NCBI GenBank assembly: GCA_017447865.1
Contig: JAFSMO010000060.1
Coordinates: forward strand, 1-37,821
Source of the DNA: Thermoguttaceae bacterium
Lineage (GTDB): Bacteria > Planctomycetota > Planctomycetia > Pirellulales > Thermoguttaceae
Reading direction: 5' to 3'
Length of the DNA stretch: 37,821 nt
A program made the position numbers and the translations under genes. The notes under the pieces were generated by a model. It searched no databases. It was not told the origin of the DNA and saw only the letters and a program-made list of their open reading frames with translations. This document shows, in pieces, positions 16,104 to 23,879 of this stretch. Every line of letters begins with the position of its first letter. Positions within the stretch are counted from its first letter, which is position 1.

Positions 16104-16131
16104 ATTGTACCCAAGTCCGGCAAAAAGTCAA
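16104..16131 (-). promoter_or_regulatory. Strong sigma70-like promoter for trx-folE-fabZ
   Basis: On the minus strand, TTGACT (16131-16126), 16 bases, TACAAT (16109-16104). It lies about 58 bases before the trx start. Confidence 0.75.
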
Positions 16132-16171
16132 GACCAGTCCTTCAGTTTTTTGAAAAACTTCAAAAGAGGGG

Positions 16172-16199
16172 TTGAAAGATTTCGTCTTTCTGGTAAAAT
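16172..16199 (+). promoter_or_regulatory. Putative promoter for the receiver-like protein gene
   Basis: TTGAAA (16172-16177), 16 bases, TAAAAT (16194-16199). It is divergent from the trx promoter, 40 bp apart. It fixes the translation start of the next gene downstream of about 16206. Confidence 0.6.
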
Positions 16200-16245
16200 A
16201 GGAGAGTTAGGTCCGTCATTAATCCATTCGTTTCCGCTCGCCAAA

Positions 16246-17076
16246 ATGATGCAATCCGGTTCAAACGCCCAATCCGTTCCGCGTCTGCTCGTCCTCGGGG
16301 ACGTGTGCCGGGAGGAGTTCCGCCTCTGGTGGGAGGCTCTGCCGGAACCTGTGCGCCAGCGGGCCGTTCTTGGGCCGAAAAAAGAGGATTTTCTGCCGGA
16401 TTTTGCCATTCTGCTTCAGTCGTGGCCGGGGGAGTATTCGGCCGCGGACGTTTTGGCGCTGCGCCGGCGTTTTCCGCTTGCGCCCGTTCTGGCCGTGCAG
16501 GGAAACTGGTGCGAGGGGGAGGCGCGGAACGACTCGCCGCTGGCCGGGGTACACGCGCTGCGGTGGTACGAGTTCATCGCGATGATGCCACTGGAATTCC
16601 AGGTGTTTTCGGAAGGGTGGGCGACCGTCTGGTCCCTGCCGCCGGAAAGCCAGCCGGAGCACCGCGCTCTGTTCGAGCTCCAGCGCCCCGATTTCCGGAA
16701 GCCCTGGCCCGATGAAAAACCCGTGAGTTTCCGGATCGAAAGCGACGATTTCGACCAGTTCCGCCTCCTGCGCGACTTTTGCCTCCGCACGAAATGGAAC
16801 GGCCAGGAAGCGCGGGTTTTCAGCGAGTGGACCGGCGACTCCGCCACGAAAACCGACTTTCTTTTCTTCGATTTTCCGGACTTCACCCCCGCGACCGTGC
16901 AGCGGTTCCAGAAACTCCAGAAGCGCCGCCCCAAGCCGGTTTTTGCCGCGTTCTGTGAGTACCCGCGCCCGCACGAGTGGCGCCTCCTGCAGAAACGCGG
17001 CGTCGCCGGGATCTTTTCCAAGCCGTTCCGGCTGGCCGATCTGGAATTCTTCGTTCGGGGGCAGAGAAACGATTAA
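16246..17076 (+). CDS. Hypothetical protein with degenerate response-regulator-like domains
   Basis: A 276-residue cytosolic protein. The N-terminal part (PRLLVLGDVCREEFRLWWEA ... FAILLQSWPGEYSAADVLALRR) and the C-terminal part (DFLFFDFPDFTPATVQRFQK ... GVAGIFSKPFRLADLEFFV) both follow the beta-alpha rhythm of CheY-like receivers. The C-terminal KPF matches the conserved receiver lysine, but a complete acidic phosphorylation pocket is not visible. The start was placed after the promoter; ATG 16246 and ATG 16249 are equally possible and neither has a ribosome site. The stop overlaps the stop of the convergent GH5 gene by 2 bp. I do not recognise a named family; the receiver idea is tentative. 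Confidence 0.65.
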   Translation: MMQSGSNAQSVPRLLVLGDVCREEFRLWWEALPEPVRQRAVLGPKKEDFLPDFAILLQSWPGEYSAADVLALRRRFPLAPVLAVQGNWCEGEARNDSPLAGVHALRWYEFIAMMPLEFQVFSEGWATVWSLPPESQPEHRALFELQRPDFRKPWPDEKPVSFRIESDDFDQFRLLRDFCLRTKWNGQEARVFSEWTGDSATKTDFLFFDFPDFTPATVQRFQKLQKRRPKPVFAAFCEYPRPHEWRLLQKRGVAGIFSKPFRLADLEFFVRGQRND

Positions 17077-18638
17077 AATTCCTGCAGAAGATCCATCATT
17101 TTCTTGTCCATCTGCAGGCCGTGGTAATCGACGTACCGGGCGTCGGCGCGGTCGCTGTTCATGACTCCGATGGCGCCGCGGAAGTTCCACATCGCCCAGC
17201 CCCAGCCGGCTTTCTTCCAGTTCCCCATCAGGTCGCGCAGCCACGCGAGCACCACGTCGTGCGGCGTTTTGTTGTAGGCGCCAAACTCGCCGACCATCAC
17301 GCCGCCGAGTTTTTCCCACTGCTGCCACGGCTCGACGTACTCTTTCCAGTGCCACGCCGCGTCTTTTTTGGAGGCTCCGTCCGCAACCAGTCGGCCGTTC
17401 TGAACGTCCAGATCCAGCGCAAACGGCCGATCCCCCCATGAGGCGATGCACGGGAAGGCCGTTTCGCCGTCGGTTTTTTCAGTGCGGAAACCGAGCTCCT
17501 CGACGCTCATCCAGTCGCCCGAAACGACCCGGAGCTGAACGCCGCGCGTGCCGGCCGGAATTTCGACCGTCTCGTCTTTGTGGTAGAAATTCTGGTAGCA
17601 CTTCCACTCTTCCTTGAAAACGACCTCGGACCATTCCCCCTCGCCTGGGCCCGGTCTGTACGAGTGGTCGAAAAGGACCGCGCCCGGCTTCCCGTTTGCG
17701 TCGAGCGCTTCGACCAGAAGCCGCGCAAAACTCGAGACCTGACCGACGCGGAAACGGAGTTGAGTCATGCCGCAGCCCGGCGCGAAACGGATGACCGATG
17801 GGGCCTTCTGGTTTTCCTGGATCCCGGCCTTGCCCGGGTAGAAAAGCTGGCCGTTCACGCTCACGATCGGCCAGGTCGGGAGCCTTTTCATGTTTCGGAG
17901 GTAGTCGCCGACCCAGGTCGCGTGGTAGTGCGAAATCTCCATCGGCATGTAGCCACGCGTCGCCTGGGCGACTTTCAGCTCCGCCAGCTCCATGGTCGGC
18001 TTCGTCCCCCAGCTCATGCCATCGCAGATGATCAGCCGGTTCGGGTCCACGGCGCGGATCGCCTCGCAGAGCGTCTGGTGGACCTTCATGAACTTCCCGA
18101 TCTCGATGTTTGCCGGCTCGTTGAAGAGGTTGAAACTCACGTTTTTGCCGGGGATCCCCGCGTAACGCTTCGCGAAAGTCTGCCAGTGCAGCGCGCAAAT
18201 GTCGAGCGTCTCCTGATCGTCCCAAACGAGCGGGTTTTCCTGCGGCTTCGCCACGGTGTAGCCCGGCGCGCGGTGGAAATTGATCATCGTGTGGATCCCG
18301 TACTTCATGCCGTACTCGACCGCCAGATCGATCTCCTTGAGCGTTTTCTCGTCGAATTTCCGCCGGTCGCCGTCCACGATCCACCCTTTGTAGTCCATCG
18401 GGAGGCGGACGAAATTGAAGCCCAGGTCGTGGATCATGCGGAAATCGTCTTCGACGAACGGCGTGTTCCGGCCGCAGAATTTTTCCAAAAGGTTGAACCC
18501 GCGCCAGCGTGGGAGTTTTTTCCAGCTCGCCTCCGGCATGGAATCGGCGAGCGACGCGGCGGCAGCCACCGCGGGAAACGTGAGGGAAGCGCCCAAAAGC
18601 GCGGAGGTTTTCAGGAATGTACGGCGGTTGGTTTTCAT
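17073..18638 (-). CDS. Secreted GH5-type glycanase with an inserted beta-rich domain
   Basis: A 521-residue exported endoglycanase-like enzyme. The Tat signal is MKTNRRTFLKTSALLGASL. The TIM-barrel family 5 signature has acid/base Glu174 (FNLFNEPAN) and nucleophile Glu451 (VMVGEFGAYNKT); RGFNL, FVRLP and HYHATW also fit. Between about residues 262 and 425 there is a beta-rich stretch (VIRFAPGCGMTQLRFRV ... GVQLRVVSGDW) that looks like a carbohydrate-binding-type sandwich embedded in the barrel rather than at a terminus. The start was chosen for AAGGA upstream and the Tat motif; an upstream extension would translate repeat DNA. It lies downstream of the xylanase gene in the same direction. The substrate is probably a beta-glucan or mannan. 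Confidence 0.85.
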   Translation of the reverse strand: MKTNRRTFLKTSALLGASLTFPAVAAAASLADSMPEASWKKLPRWRGFNLLEKFCGRNTPFVEDDFRMIHDLGFNFVRLPMDYKGWIVDGDRRKFDEKTLKEIDLAVEYGMKYGIHTMINFHRAPGYTVAKPQENPLVWDDQETLDICALHWQTFAKRYAGIPGKNVSFNLFNEPANIEIGKFMKVHQTLCEAIRAVDPNRLIICDGMSWGTKPTMELAELKVAQATRGYMPMEISHYHATWVGDYLRNMKRLPTWPIVSVNGQLFYPGKAGIQENQKAPSVIRFAPGCGMTQLRFRVGQVSSFARLLVEALDANGKPGAVLFDHSYRPGPGEGEWSEVVFKEEWKCYQNFYHKDETVEIPAGTRGVQLRVVSGDWMSVEELGFRTEKTDGETAFPCIASWGDRPFALDLDVQNGRLVADGASKKDAAWHWKEYVEPWQQWEKLGGVMVGEFGAYNKTPHDVVLAWLRDLMGNWKKAGWGWAMWNFRGAIGVMNSDRADARYVDYHGLQMDKKMMDLLQEF

Positions 18639-18682
18639 AAAAGGTTCCTTGAAGTGAAAAAAAGGTTGAGGGGAATTTCGGG

Positions 18683-18733
18683 AAGCCTCCCCTGAAAGGG
18701 GAGGGGGACCACCGCAGGTGGTGGAGGGGTTCG
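18683..18733 (+). repeat. Family A palindromic repeat, half copy
   Basis: One arm only: CCTCCCCT-GAA-AGGGGAGG, then CCACC-GCA-GGTGG. It lies 44 bp before the GH5 start codon, on the leader side. Confidence 0.8.
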
Positions 18734-18741
18734 TCGCGTTT

Positions 18742-18855
18742 AAAGGCCCCCTCCTTGAGGGGGCCGGCTCGCGAAGCGAGACTGGGGGAGTTACACGACG
18801 CGCCGCCGGACTCCCCCCGACACTACGTGCCACCCCCCTCAAGGAGGGGGGCTTT
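18742..18855. repeat. Family B palindromic repeat, full copy (114 bp)
   Basis: Two inverted arms, each with two hairpins. The left has GCCCCCTC/GAGGGGGC and CTCGC-GAA-GCGAG. The right has CACTACGTG (CAC-GTA-GTG on the minus strand) and CCCCCTC/GAGGGGG. It begins 3 bp from the xylanase stop codon. Confidence 0.8.
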
Positions 18856-18858
18856 AAA

Positions 18859-20265
18859 TCACTGCACCTGGACCCGTTTCGTGTACGTTTTCCCGTCGGT
18901 GCCGGTCCAGCTCAGTTCATACTCGCCCTTGAAGCCGCGAAACGCGATCTTTCCGTTCCCGTCGGCCTTGAGCGTCAGGTTCGTTTTCCAGTCGTGGTTG
19001 ATCAACTGGTCCATCACGAAATAGACCGGTTTGGGCTCCATCTGACGGGTAAAAAGGCCCGAAACCATCGGTTCGCCGCGGTAGCCGCAATTATCGACGA
19101 CGTTCCACCACGTGATGCGGTAAATGCTCGGCCACGAGAACCAAAGCCGGTACATGTCGCGGGTGACCCGGGCCTGAATCGCCAAAGCCCGCGCATAATT
19201 TCCCGGGGCCGGGATCGTGATCTCGCTCAGGTGGATCGGTCGGCCCAGAAGGTCCAGCTCGCGCAGGTACGCCTCCACATCGCGGGGCTTCCAGGACGTT
19301 CCGTTCGTGATGCAATCCTCGCCTCGGGCGATTTTCTCCATCGGTTCGGAGCCGAAAATGTGCATTTGAAGCCCCACCACGTCGATTTTCGCGCCGCGGT
19401 CAATCAGGCTTTTGATGAACGGCGGATAGACCGCCCGCCACGAGTCGTTGATGCAAAGCTTCACCTCTTTCGGGAAGCCTTTCTGAACGACCTCCCAAGT
19501 CCGGAACGTGTAGTCGTCCGGCGTGTTGGGGTGACGTTCCTTTCCCGGCGCCACGTTGACCGACTCGTTCACCACGTCCCAGCTCTGAAGCCGGCCACCG
19601 TACTCCGAAACGTAAAGCTCGGCATGGGCCTTGAAGAGTTTCCAAAGCTCCTCTTTGTATTCCGGCGTCATTCGCCCTTTGAGCCACGAAGGCATGACAC
19701 GGCAGTAAATGATCGGGTGGCCGTGCATCGAGATCCCGTTTTTCTCGCAGAACTCAATGATCGGCTCCGGGCACGGACGGCGCCAGTGTGCTTCGTTCCA
19801 CGGCTCGGCGACCTGGTTCCAGTACTCGGCCGAATCGCGGTACTCGGGATGAAGCCGGACTTTTCCCTCCTCCGGCTCCATTCCTGCCCAGTAGAACGGC
19901 AGCGTGGCGGCGTTGAAAAGGCTTTCGCGGCCGTAGTACGATTTGTACTTCGCGTTCAGGGCGTCGGAGCCGAGCTGGTCGAAGTTGAAAAGATGCGCGC
20001 CGAACAGGAAGTCGTGCGTCTTCTGCGTCACGGAGATCTCGCAGCCGGCGGCGTTTTCAAGCGTGAATTCGGCGTCCGCTTTGCGGTACTTCTCGATCCG
20101 CGCGTCGATTTCGGAGTTTACCTCGTCATTCCAGAGTGCCTGATACGCCGCCGGGACGGGATCAACCGGCGCGCCGGCTTCTTCGGCCAGAACGGGAACG
20201 GTGAGGGGAAGTGAAGCGCCAAGAAGCGCGGAGGTTTTCAGAAAGGTTCGGCGGGTGGTTTTCAT
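18859..20265 (-). CDS. Secreted GH10 endo-1,4-beta-xylanase
   Basis: Cleaves internal beta-1,4 bonds in xylan outside the cytoplasm. The 468-residue protein has a Tat signal, MKTTRRTFLKTSALLGASL. The GH10 barrel is seen in HGHPIIY (181-187), acid/base Glu234 (SWDVVNES) and nucleophile Glu348 (IHLSEITI); the usual T-E-L-D around the nucleophile is S-E-I-T here. TWWNVVDN (385-392) and a short C-terminal beta extension (DGNGKIAFRGFKGEYELSW) complete it. No separate cellulose-binding module is seen. The start was chosen for the Tat motif, though no Shine-Dalgarno is visible. A family A repeat lies 45 bp upstream. It is probably transcribed with the GH5 gene across the intervening repeats. Confidence 0.93.
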   Translation of the reverse strand: MKTTRRTFLKTSALLGASLPLTVPVLAEEAGAPVDPVPAAYQALWNDEVNSEIDARIEKYRKADAEFTLENAAGCEISVTQKTHDFLFGAHLFNFDQLGSDALNAKYKSYYGRESLFNAATLPFYWAGMEPEEGKVRLHPEYRDSAEYWNQVAEPWNEAHWRRPCPEPIIEFCEKNGISMHGHPIIYCRVMPSWLKGRMTPEYKEELWKLFKAHAELYVSEYGGRLQSWDVVNESVNVAPGKERHPNTPDDYTFRTWEVVQKGFPKEVKLCINDSWRAVYPPFIKSLIDRGAKIDVVGLQMHIFGSEPMEKIARGEDCITNGTSWKPRDVEAYLRELDLLGRPIHLSEITIPAPGNYARALAIQARVTRDMYRLWFSWPSIYRITWWNVVDNCGYRGEPMVSGLFTRQMEPKPVYFVMDQLINHDWKTNLTLKADGNGKIAFRGFKGEYELSWTGTDGKTYTKRVQVQ

Positions 20266-20310
20266 AAAAATTTTTTGAATTGGAAAAAGGAATGGAGGGG
20301 AAAAACGAGC

Positions 20311-20435
20311 AGCCTCCTCTGAAAGGGGAGGGGGACCACCGAAGGTGGTGGAGGGGTTCAGGCCAAGGGATGGATTTTCACCTGGTTCGGAACCCCTCCG
20401 GCGCTGCGCGCCACCTCCCCTTTCAGGGGAGGCTT
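20311..20435. repeat. Family A palindromic repeat, full copy (125 bp)
   Basis: Same organisation as 63-188, with a core around GGATGGATTTTCACC. The hairpins are CCACC-GAA-GGTGG and GGCGC-TGC-GCGCC, both compensatory variants of the 63-188 copy. The space from 20266 to 20588 holds this element and the terminator at 20527, and no gene. Confidence 0.85.
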
Positions 20436-20494
20436 CTTGCACGTTAAAAGGTCCAGCTTGACTCTCAATTTTATCAGATTCGCAGACGAAATAA

Positions 20495-20555
20495 AAGGGG
20501 GAGGGGGAAAGAATCCAAAGAATGAATAAAAAAAGGACGAGCGTTTAGCCCGTCC
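20495..20555 (-). terminator. Rho-independent terminator for the sugar transferase gene
   Basis: On the minus strand, GGACGGGC / GCTCGTCC (one G-U pair, 20535-20555) with a 5-base loop TAAAC, then seven or eight T residues (20534-20527). A further purine/T-rich tract runs to about 20495. Confidence 0.8.
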
Positions 20556-20588
20556 CGTGATTTGGTGTTTCGTGAAAAACGTAAGATC

Positions 20589-21425
20589 TTACGCTTCTTC
20601 TTTCGCTTCGCCCTTTTCTTTGTCCGTGTAGGTCTGGAACATCGACTGGTCTTCCACGTGGCGGTACATGTAATCCGGAACGTGAACCTCGCGGTAAATG
20701 CCCGTGACCTTCATGCAGAAATCACCCGGCAAAAGGAGCAGACGCAGGAACGTCGTGATGAAAATCTGAACGTCCATCTTGAACGACCCGGTTTTGATGT
20801 ATTCCAGGTCGAGCGTCACCTTGCGGCGAACGCTTTCCAGGTCCGTGTCCGGCGGAAGGTTGATCTGGGCCAGACCGGTCACTCCCGGCGGGATCAGCGA
20901 GCGATTGTCGTAGCCTGGGATCGCTTTGGAAAGGTGGCACGTGAATTCCGGACGTTCCGGACGCGGGCCGATCAGGAGCATGTCACCCTTCAAAACGTTG
21001 AAGATCTGCGGCAGTTCATCCAGGTGCGATGCGCGGAGCAGTTTGCCGAGCTTCGTGATTCGCGGGTCGTTGACGCTCGTCCAGACCGGACCGGTTTTCT
21101 TCTCGGCGTCGGGGATCATCGAACGAAATTTCATCAGGGTGAAGATCTTTCCGTTCTTTCCCACGCGGCGCTGCTTGTACAAAATGGGTCCATCCGAGGT
21201 CAGGAAAAGCAGAATCGAGACCACGAACATGATCGGCAAACCGGGGATCAGCAAAAGCAAAGCCACGAAACGATCAAACCAGAATCGCCAGGCGAAATAC
21301 GCGGAAGGCTCGATCACCTCGACTTCCAACGGCATTTCGTCCTGCGAAATAAGCGTTTCTTCATTAAAATCTTCTTTAATGGAAGAAACTGGACTGGTTT
21401 TTATGTTAGTCAAAGCAGTGGACAT
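20589..21425 (-). CDS. Undecaprenyl-phosphate sugar-1-phosphate transferase (short, polyprenol phosphoglycosyl transferase)
   Basis: Transfers a sugar-1-phosphate to the lipid carrier, starting an exopolysaccharide or O-antigen-like repeat. The 278-residue protein belongs to the bacterial sugar transferase family (WcaJ/WbaP C-terminal domain, PglC-like). One membrane helix (about 48-72, FVALLLLIPGLPIMFVVSIL) precedes the cytosolic catalytic part. That part has GKIFTLMKFRSM, the DE pair in SHLDELPQIFNVLKGDM, and IGPRPERPE, all diagnostic. It lacks the N-terminal four-helix domain of WcaJ. ATG 21425 was chosen over an upstream TTG. A TATAAT lies upstream (21489-21484, minus) without a clear -35. 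It stands alone, with no other glycosyltransferase in the window. Confidence 0.9.
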   Translation of the reverse strand: MSTALTNIKTSPVSSIKEDFNEETLISQDEMPLEVEVIEPSAYFAWRFWFDRFVALLLLIPGLPIMFVVSILLFLTSDGPILYKQRRVGKNGKIFTLMKFRSMIPDAEKKTGPVWTSVNDPRITKLGKLLRASHLDELPQIFNVLKGDMLLIGPRPERPEFTCHLSKAIPGYDNRSLIPPGVTGLAQINLPPDTDLESVRRKVTLDLEYIKTGSFKMDVQIFITTFLRLLLLPGDFCMKVTGIYREVHVPDYMYRHVEDQSMFQTYTDKEKGEAKEEA

Positions 21426-21483
21426 AAACAAATCTTGACGGAAAAGTTAATTCGCCTTGAAAAAAATCTTATTGTTTTTATAC

Positions 21484-21489
21484 ATTATA
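21484..21489 (-). promoter_or_regulatory. Possible -10 box of the sugar transferase gene
   Basis: TATAAT on the minus strand, 59 bases upstream of the start. No convincing -35 was found. Confidence 0.35.
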
Positions 21490-21574
21490 CGCTGGATTTA
21501 AAATAATTCGGCTAAAATTTGTCGAAAAAAGGAAAAATTTTAAAAAAAATGTTTTTTTCCAGTAAAAAAATATT

Positions 21575-22018
21575 TCACGTCACCGTTATATTTTCCCCAT
21601 TTCCCCTTTTTGTTCGAATATCGTCCCCTTCCCGCGGACCAAGAACTGCCTCGGCGTACTCCGCGATTTGTTCCGGCGTTTCGAAATAGCGGTCGTAAAC
21701 CCAGTGGTCTTCGTACTCGCACCGGGCCGTCGTGTACTCGCGGCAGATGTTCGGCCGGTTCTCGTAATCGGTGCACCGATTATTTTCGTCCAATTTCCGG
21801 CATTTCGTCTGCACCAGCAGAAACCAGTGGTCGTCTTCCGTGAAAAGAGTCGTATATTCGTGCAGGACGAACCAGCGCAGGCGGTCGAAATCCTCCCAGT
21901 CGATCGGCTCGTCGATTTCCATCGCGAAGTACCGGCAGCATTTTCCGGAACAGTACTCGCACAGTGTATCCAGATCTTTCACGTCCTCACGACGTGGTTT
22001 CGTTTTTTGAGTTGTCAT
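21575..22018 (-). CDS. YkgJ family cysteine-cluster protein
   Basis: A 147-residue cytosolic protein with the CxxCxGxCC-type cluster of the family (CEYCSGKCCRYF at about 20-31). Further cysteines lie in TKCRKLDENNRCTDYENRPNICREY. YkgJ/UPF0153-type proteins probably bind zinc or an iron-sulfur cluster; the function is unknown. The ATG overlaps the stop of the thioesterase gene (TGATG), so the two are translationally coupled. An in-frame TTG one codon earlier is a less likely start. Confidence 0.85.
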   Translation of the reverse strand: MTTQKTKPRREDVKDLDTLCEYCSGKCCRYFAMEIDEPIDWEDFDRLRWFVLHEYTTLFTEDDHWFLLVQTKCRKLDENNRCTDYENRPNICREYTTARCEYEDHWVYDRYFETPEQIAEYAEAVLGPREGDDIRTKRGNGENITVT

Positions 22019-22422
22019 CAATGAGCCTCCGTTCCGAGTATTCCGTCCATGATTTCTTTTGGAATCGGAATGACTGAACCTTCCTTATTAATTAATGCCA
22101 ATGTAATGTTTGCTTCAGTCAGCAGCTCGCCATCCCGCCGGATTTCGTAGTGGTGAACCATTTTCGCCTTCGTGATTTTTTCCACGTGGACCGAAACCTG
22201 CAGCACATCATCGTAAAACGCTGGCTTGATGTAGTGACAGTCCAGCCGCACCACGACGATAAAGCTCCCGCTCTTTTCCATCGCGTCAAAATTCCCGCCG
22301 ATCGCCCGGAACAGTTCCACCCGAGCCATTTCAAAATAAACAAAATACCGGGAATGATGCACGACCCGCATGGGGTCACATTCCGTGTAACGAACCCGAA
22401 CGTCTATCGTATAATCTCGCAC
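22018..22422 (-). CDS. Acyl-CoA thioesterase, YbgC/4HBT family
   Basis: A hotdog-fold thioesterase of 134 residues. Asp16 (YTECDPMRVVHHSRYFVYFE) is the catalytic acidic residue of the 4-hydroxybenzoyl-CoA thioesterase group and lies in the correct motif. It probably hydrolyses short acyl-CoA or acyl-ACP esters. The start codon is GTG, without an evident ribosome site. It is the first gene of a coupled pair with the YkgJ-like gene. The C-terminal part (VIPIPKEIMDGI) is usual. YbgC is often next to tol-pal, which is absent here. Confidence 0.88.
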   Translation of the reverse strand: MRDYTIDVRVRYTECDPMRVVHHSRYFVYFEMARVELFRAIGGNFDAMEKSGSFIVVVRLDCHYIKPAFYDDVLQVSVHVEKITKAKMVHHYEIRRDGELLTEANITLALINKEGSVIPIPKEIMDGILGTEAH

Positions 22423-22430
22423 TTTATTTA

Positions 22431-22606
22431 ATTATGAATTATGAATGATGAATTATGAATTAAAATTAGTCAGGAGCGAGGAGTAAAAATGGAAGGCGGT
22501 AATGGAGGCCGAAGGCCGGAATTACGCGTTTTCAAGGTTGAACTCTTTCAGAAACCAACATTACACACCAGCGCAACTCCTAACTCCTAACTTCCCTCAC
22601 TTCTCC
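22431..22606. repeat. Simple-sequence tracts around a family D repeat
   Basis: On the left, AATTATGAAT-type repeats (about 22430-22460) and GGAGCGAGGAG. On the right, CTCCTAACTCCTAAC and CTCCTCACTCCTCCTCACTC (about 22566-22625), which run into the last codons of the gene at 22607. No gene lies between. Confidence 0.6.
22495..22528 (+). repeat. Family D 34-bp palindromic repeat, isolated copy
   Basis: GGCGGTAATGGA, core GGCC-GAA-GGCC, then GGAATTACGCG. It is the same unit as the cluster at 26695-26999. Confidence 0.85.
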
Positions 22607-23320
22607 TCACTCCTCCTCACTCCTCGCTAAATGCAGCGTGTACCACATGGATGGGTCTTCCATGAACGGAAACGGGGAGCCGGCGGTGAGGGTTTTTACC
22701 GGAAAGTCCCGGTCGAAAAGCGCCCAGTTGATTCCCAGATCCTGAAAATCCTCCGGGTCGAAACCGGTCAAGGCCCCCGCAGAAAAATAAACGAACAGGG
22801 AGTAGCAGTTTCTTTGAACGTTCGACTTCACCTGAATGGACCCATTTGGAATATCGTTGGGAAGCTGCTTCGTCCTGTTGATCGGAAGCAGAAAAACGGA
22901 TGGTTCCGCGCCATTCTGCCCTTCACCGCACGGTAGACAGATAAACCGGTGGCAGTAGCGCGTGGCCCGATGAACGTCATGAACGTTCCTGGTGTCGAGC
23001 CAAAGTTCCACCCGATCGCTTTCATCAGGGCGGTTTCGATTGCACCAGATCTCTTTGCTTTTTCCCGAAACAAAAAACTGAAACGCCACCCCGTTCTCAT
23101 TCCAGGCTCCGCGAACCCGAAACGTTTTGGCGGAATTGGCCGAATCACTGTCTTGAGCCTCCAGAGATTCAAAATCCGGAAACTCATAATCTGCAGGAAG
23201 TTCATTGAGATTTTCGAGGTTTTCCTTGTATTTGCAGGAAATTTCCATACGAAAGAGGAATCTGCCGGGAATAGGAAGTTTTTGCATCATGGAATCGAAA
23301 GGGGAAAAAATGAACGTCAT
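22607..23320 (-). CDS. CBM9/DOMON-like sugar-binding domain protein
   Basis: A protein of about 237 residues without a clear signal peptide. The centre (FRVRGAWNENGVAFQFFVSGK, then SDRVELWLDTRNVHDVHRAT and YCHRFICLP) resembles the beta-sandwich of the CBM9/DOMON-type family found alone in planctomycete genomes. Ligand and role are unknown. ATG 23320 gives the longest protein; ATG 23290 and 23287 (MMQKLPIP) are equally plausible, as no start has a ribosome site. The last residues (ARSEEE) come from a GAGGAGTGAGGAG simple repeat. Confidence 0.65.
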   Translation of the reverse strand: MTFIFSPFDSMMQKLPIPGRFLFRMEISCKYKENLENLNELPADYEFPDFESLEAQDSDSANSAKTFRVRGAWNENGVAFQFFVSGKSKEIWCNRNRPDESDRVELWLDTRNVHDVHRATRYCHRFICLPCGEGQNGAEPSVFLLPINRTKQLPNDIPNGSIQVKSNVQRNCYSLFVYFSAGALTGFDPEDFQDLGINWALFDRDFPVKTLTAGSPFPFMEDPSMWYTLHLARSEEE

Positions 23321-23394
23321 CGGACCGATTTGGATTCCTTCCGGGCCCCAAAAGGGAATCCGCGAAGACTTAATTCCCTGAATTATACCTCAAA

Positions 23395-23504
23395 TGTTGC
23401 GTTTCGTCAACACGTAAAATAAAAATCATTCCGATTTTAGGGATTGTATCGATTGTAGGGGGAATATTTCTGTCACCAGACCGAAATGTTGATTTTTTTC
23501 AACA
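23395..23504. promoter_or_regulatory. Two TGTTG-N8-CAACA dyads (possible operators)
   Basis: TGTTG-N8-CAACA occurs at 23395-23412 and 23487-23504, identical in arm sequence and spacing. Each is closely followed by TAAAAT. The spacer from 23321 to 23879 holds these, a promoter at 23738 and no gene. Confidence 0.4.
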
Positions 23505-23737
23505 TAAAATCCCCACGTTCTTTCAAATGTTTCCCAAAATCATCATTTTCGGCCTGCTGTGTCATTTCAATATCGTATCAGATATGACTCTTTAAGACAA
23601 AAAAAATACAAAAAAGGTAAATTTTAACGAATTTAACGAAAATAAGCAGGGAAACAAAACGGCCGAAAATGCACAAATTGCAAATTTTTTCAAAATTTCT
23701 TCCCTCATGAGAAGAAATTCAGGAGCAATCGGTCTGA

Positions 23738-23764
23738 TTGACACAATTAATGCAACTCTATTAA
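23738..23764 (+). promoter_or_regulatory. Putative promoter for the pilin-like gene
   Basis: A perfect -35 TTGACA (23738-23743), 15 bases, TATTAA (23759-23764). It leaves a leader of about 110 bases. Confidence 0.5.
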
Positions 23765-23879
23765 ACCGTTCAACTCTTTCAACTCTGCAGGCACGAACAA
23801 CCCGCAGATTGAAATCAAAATTCAAAACGAATGAAACTGAAAAATTGGCAAAAACCCACATTTTGGAAAGGATTGCAAA

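Noticed and set aside
18718..20214. Long plus-strand open frame opposite the GH10 xylanase
   Set aside because: It is antisense to a gene with clear GH10 motifs and its translation is Arg/Pro/Val-rich with no domain. It arises from the GC-biased third codon positions.
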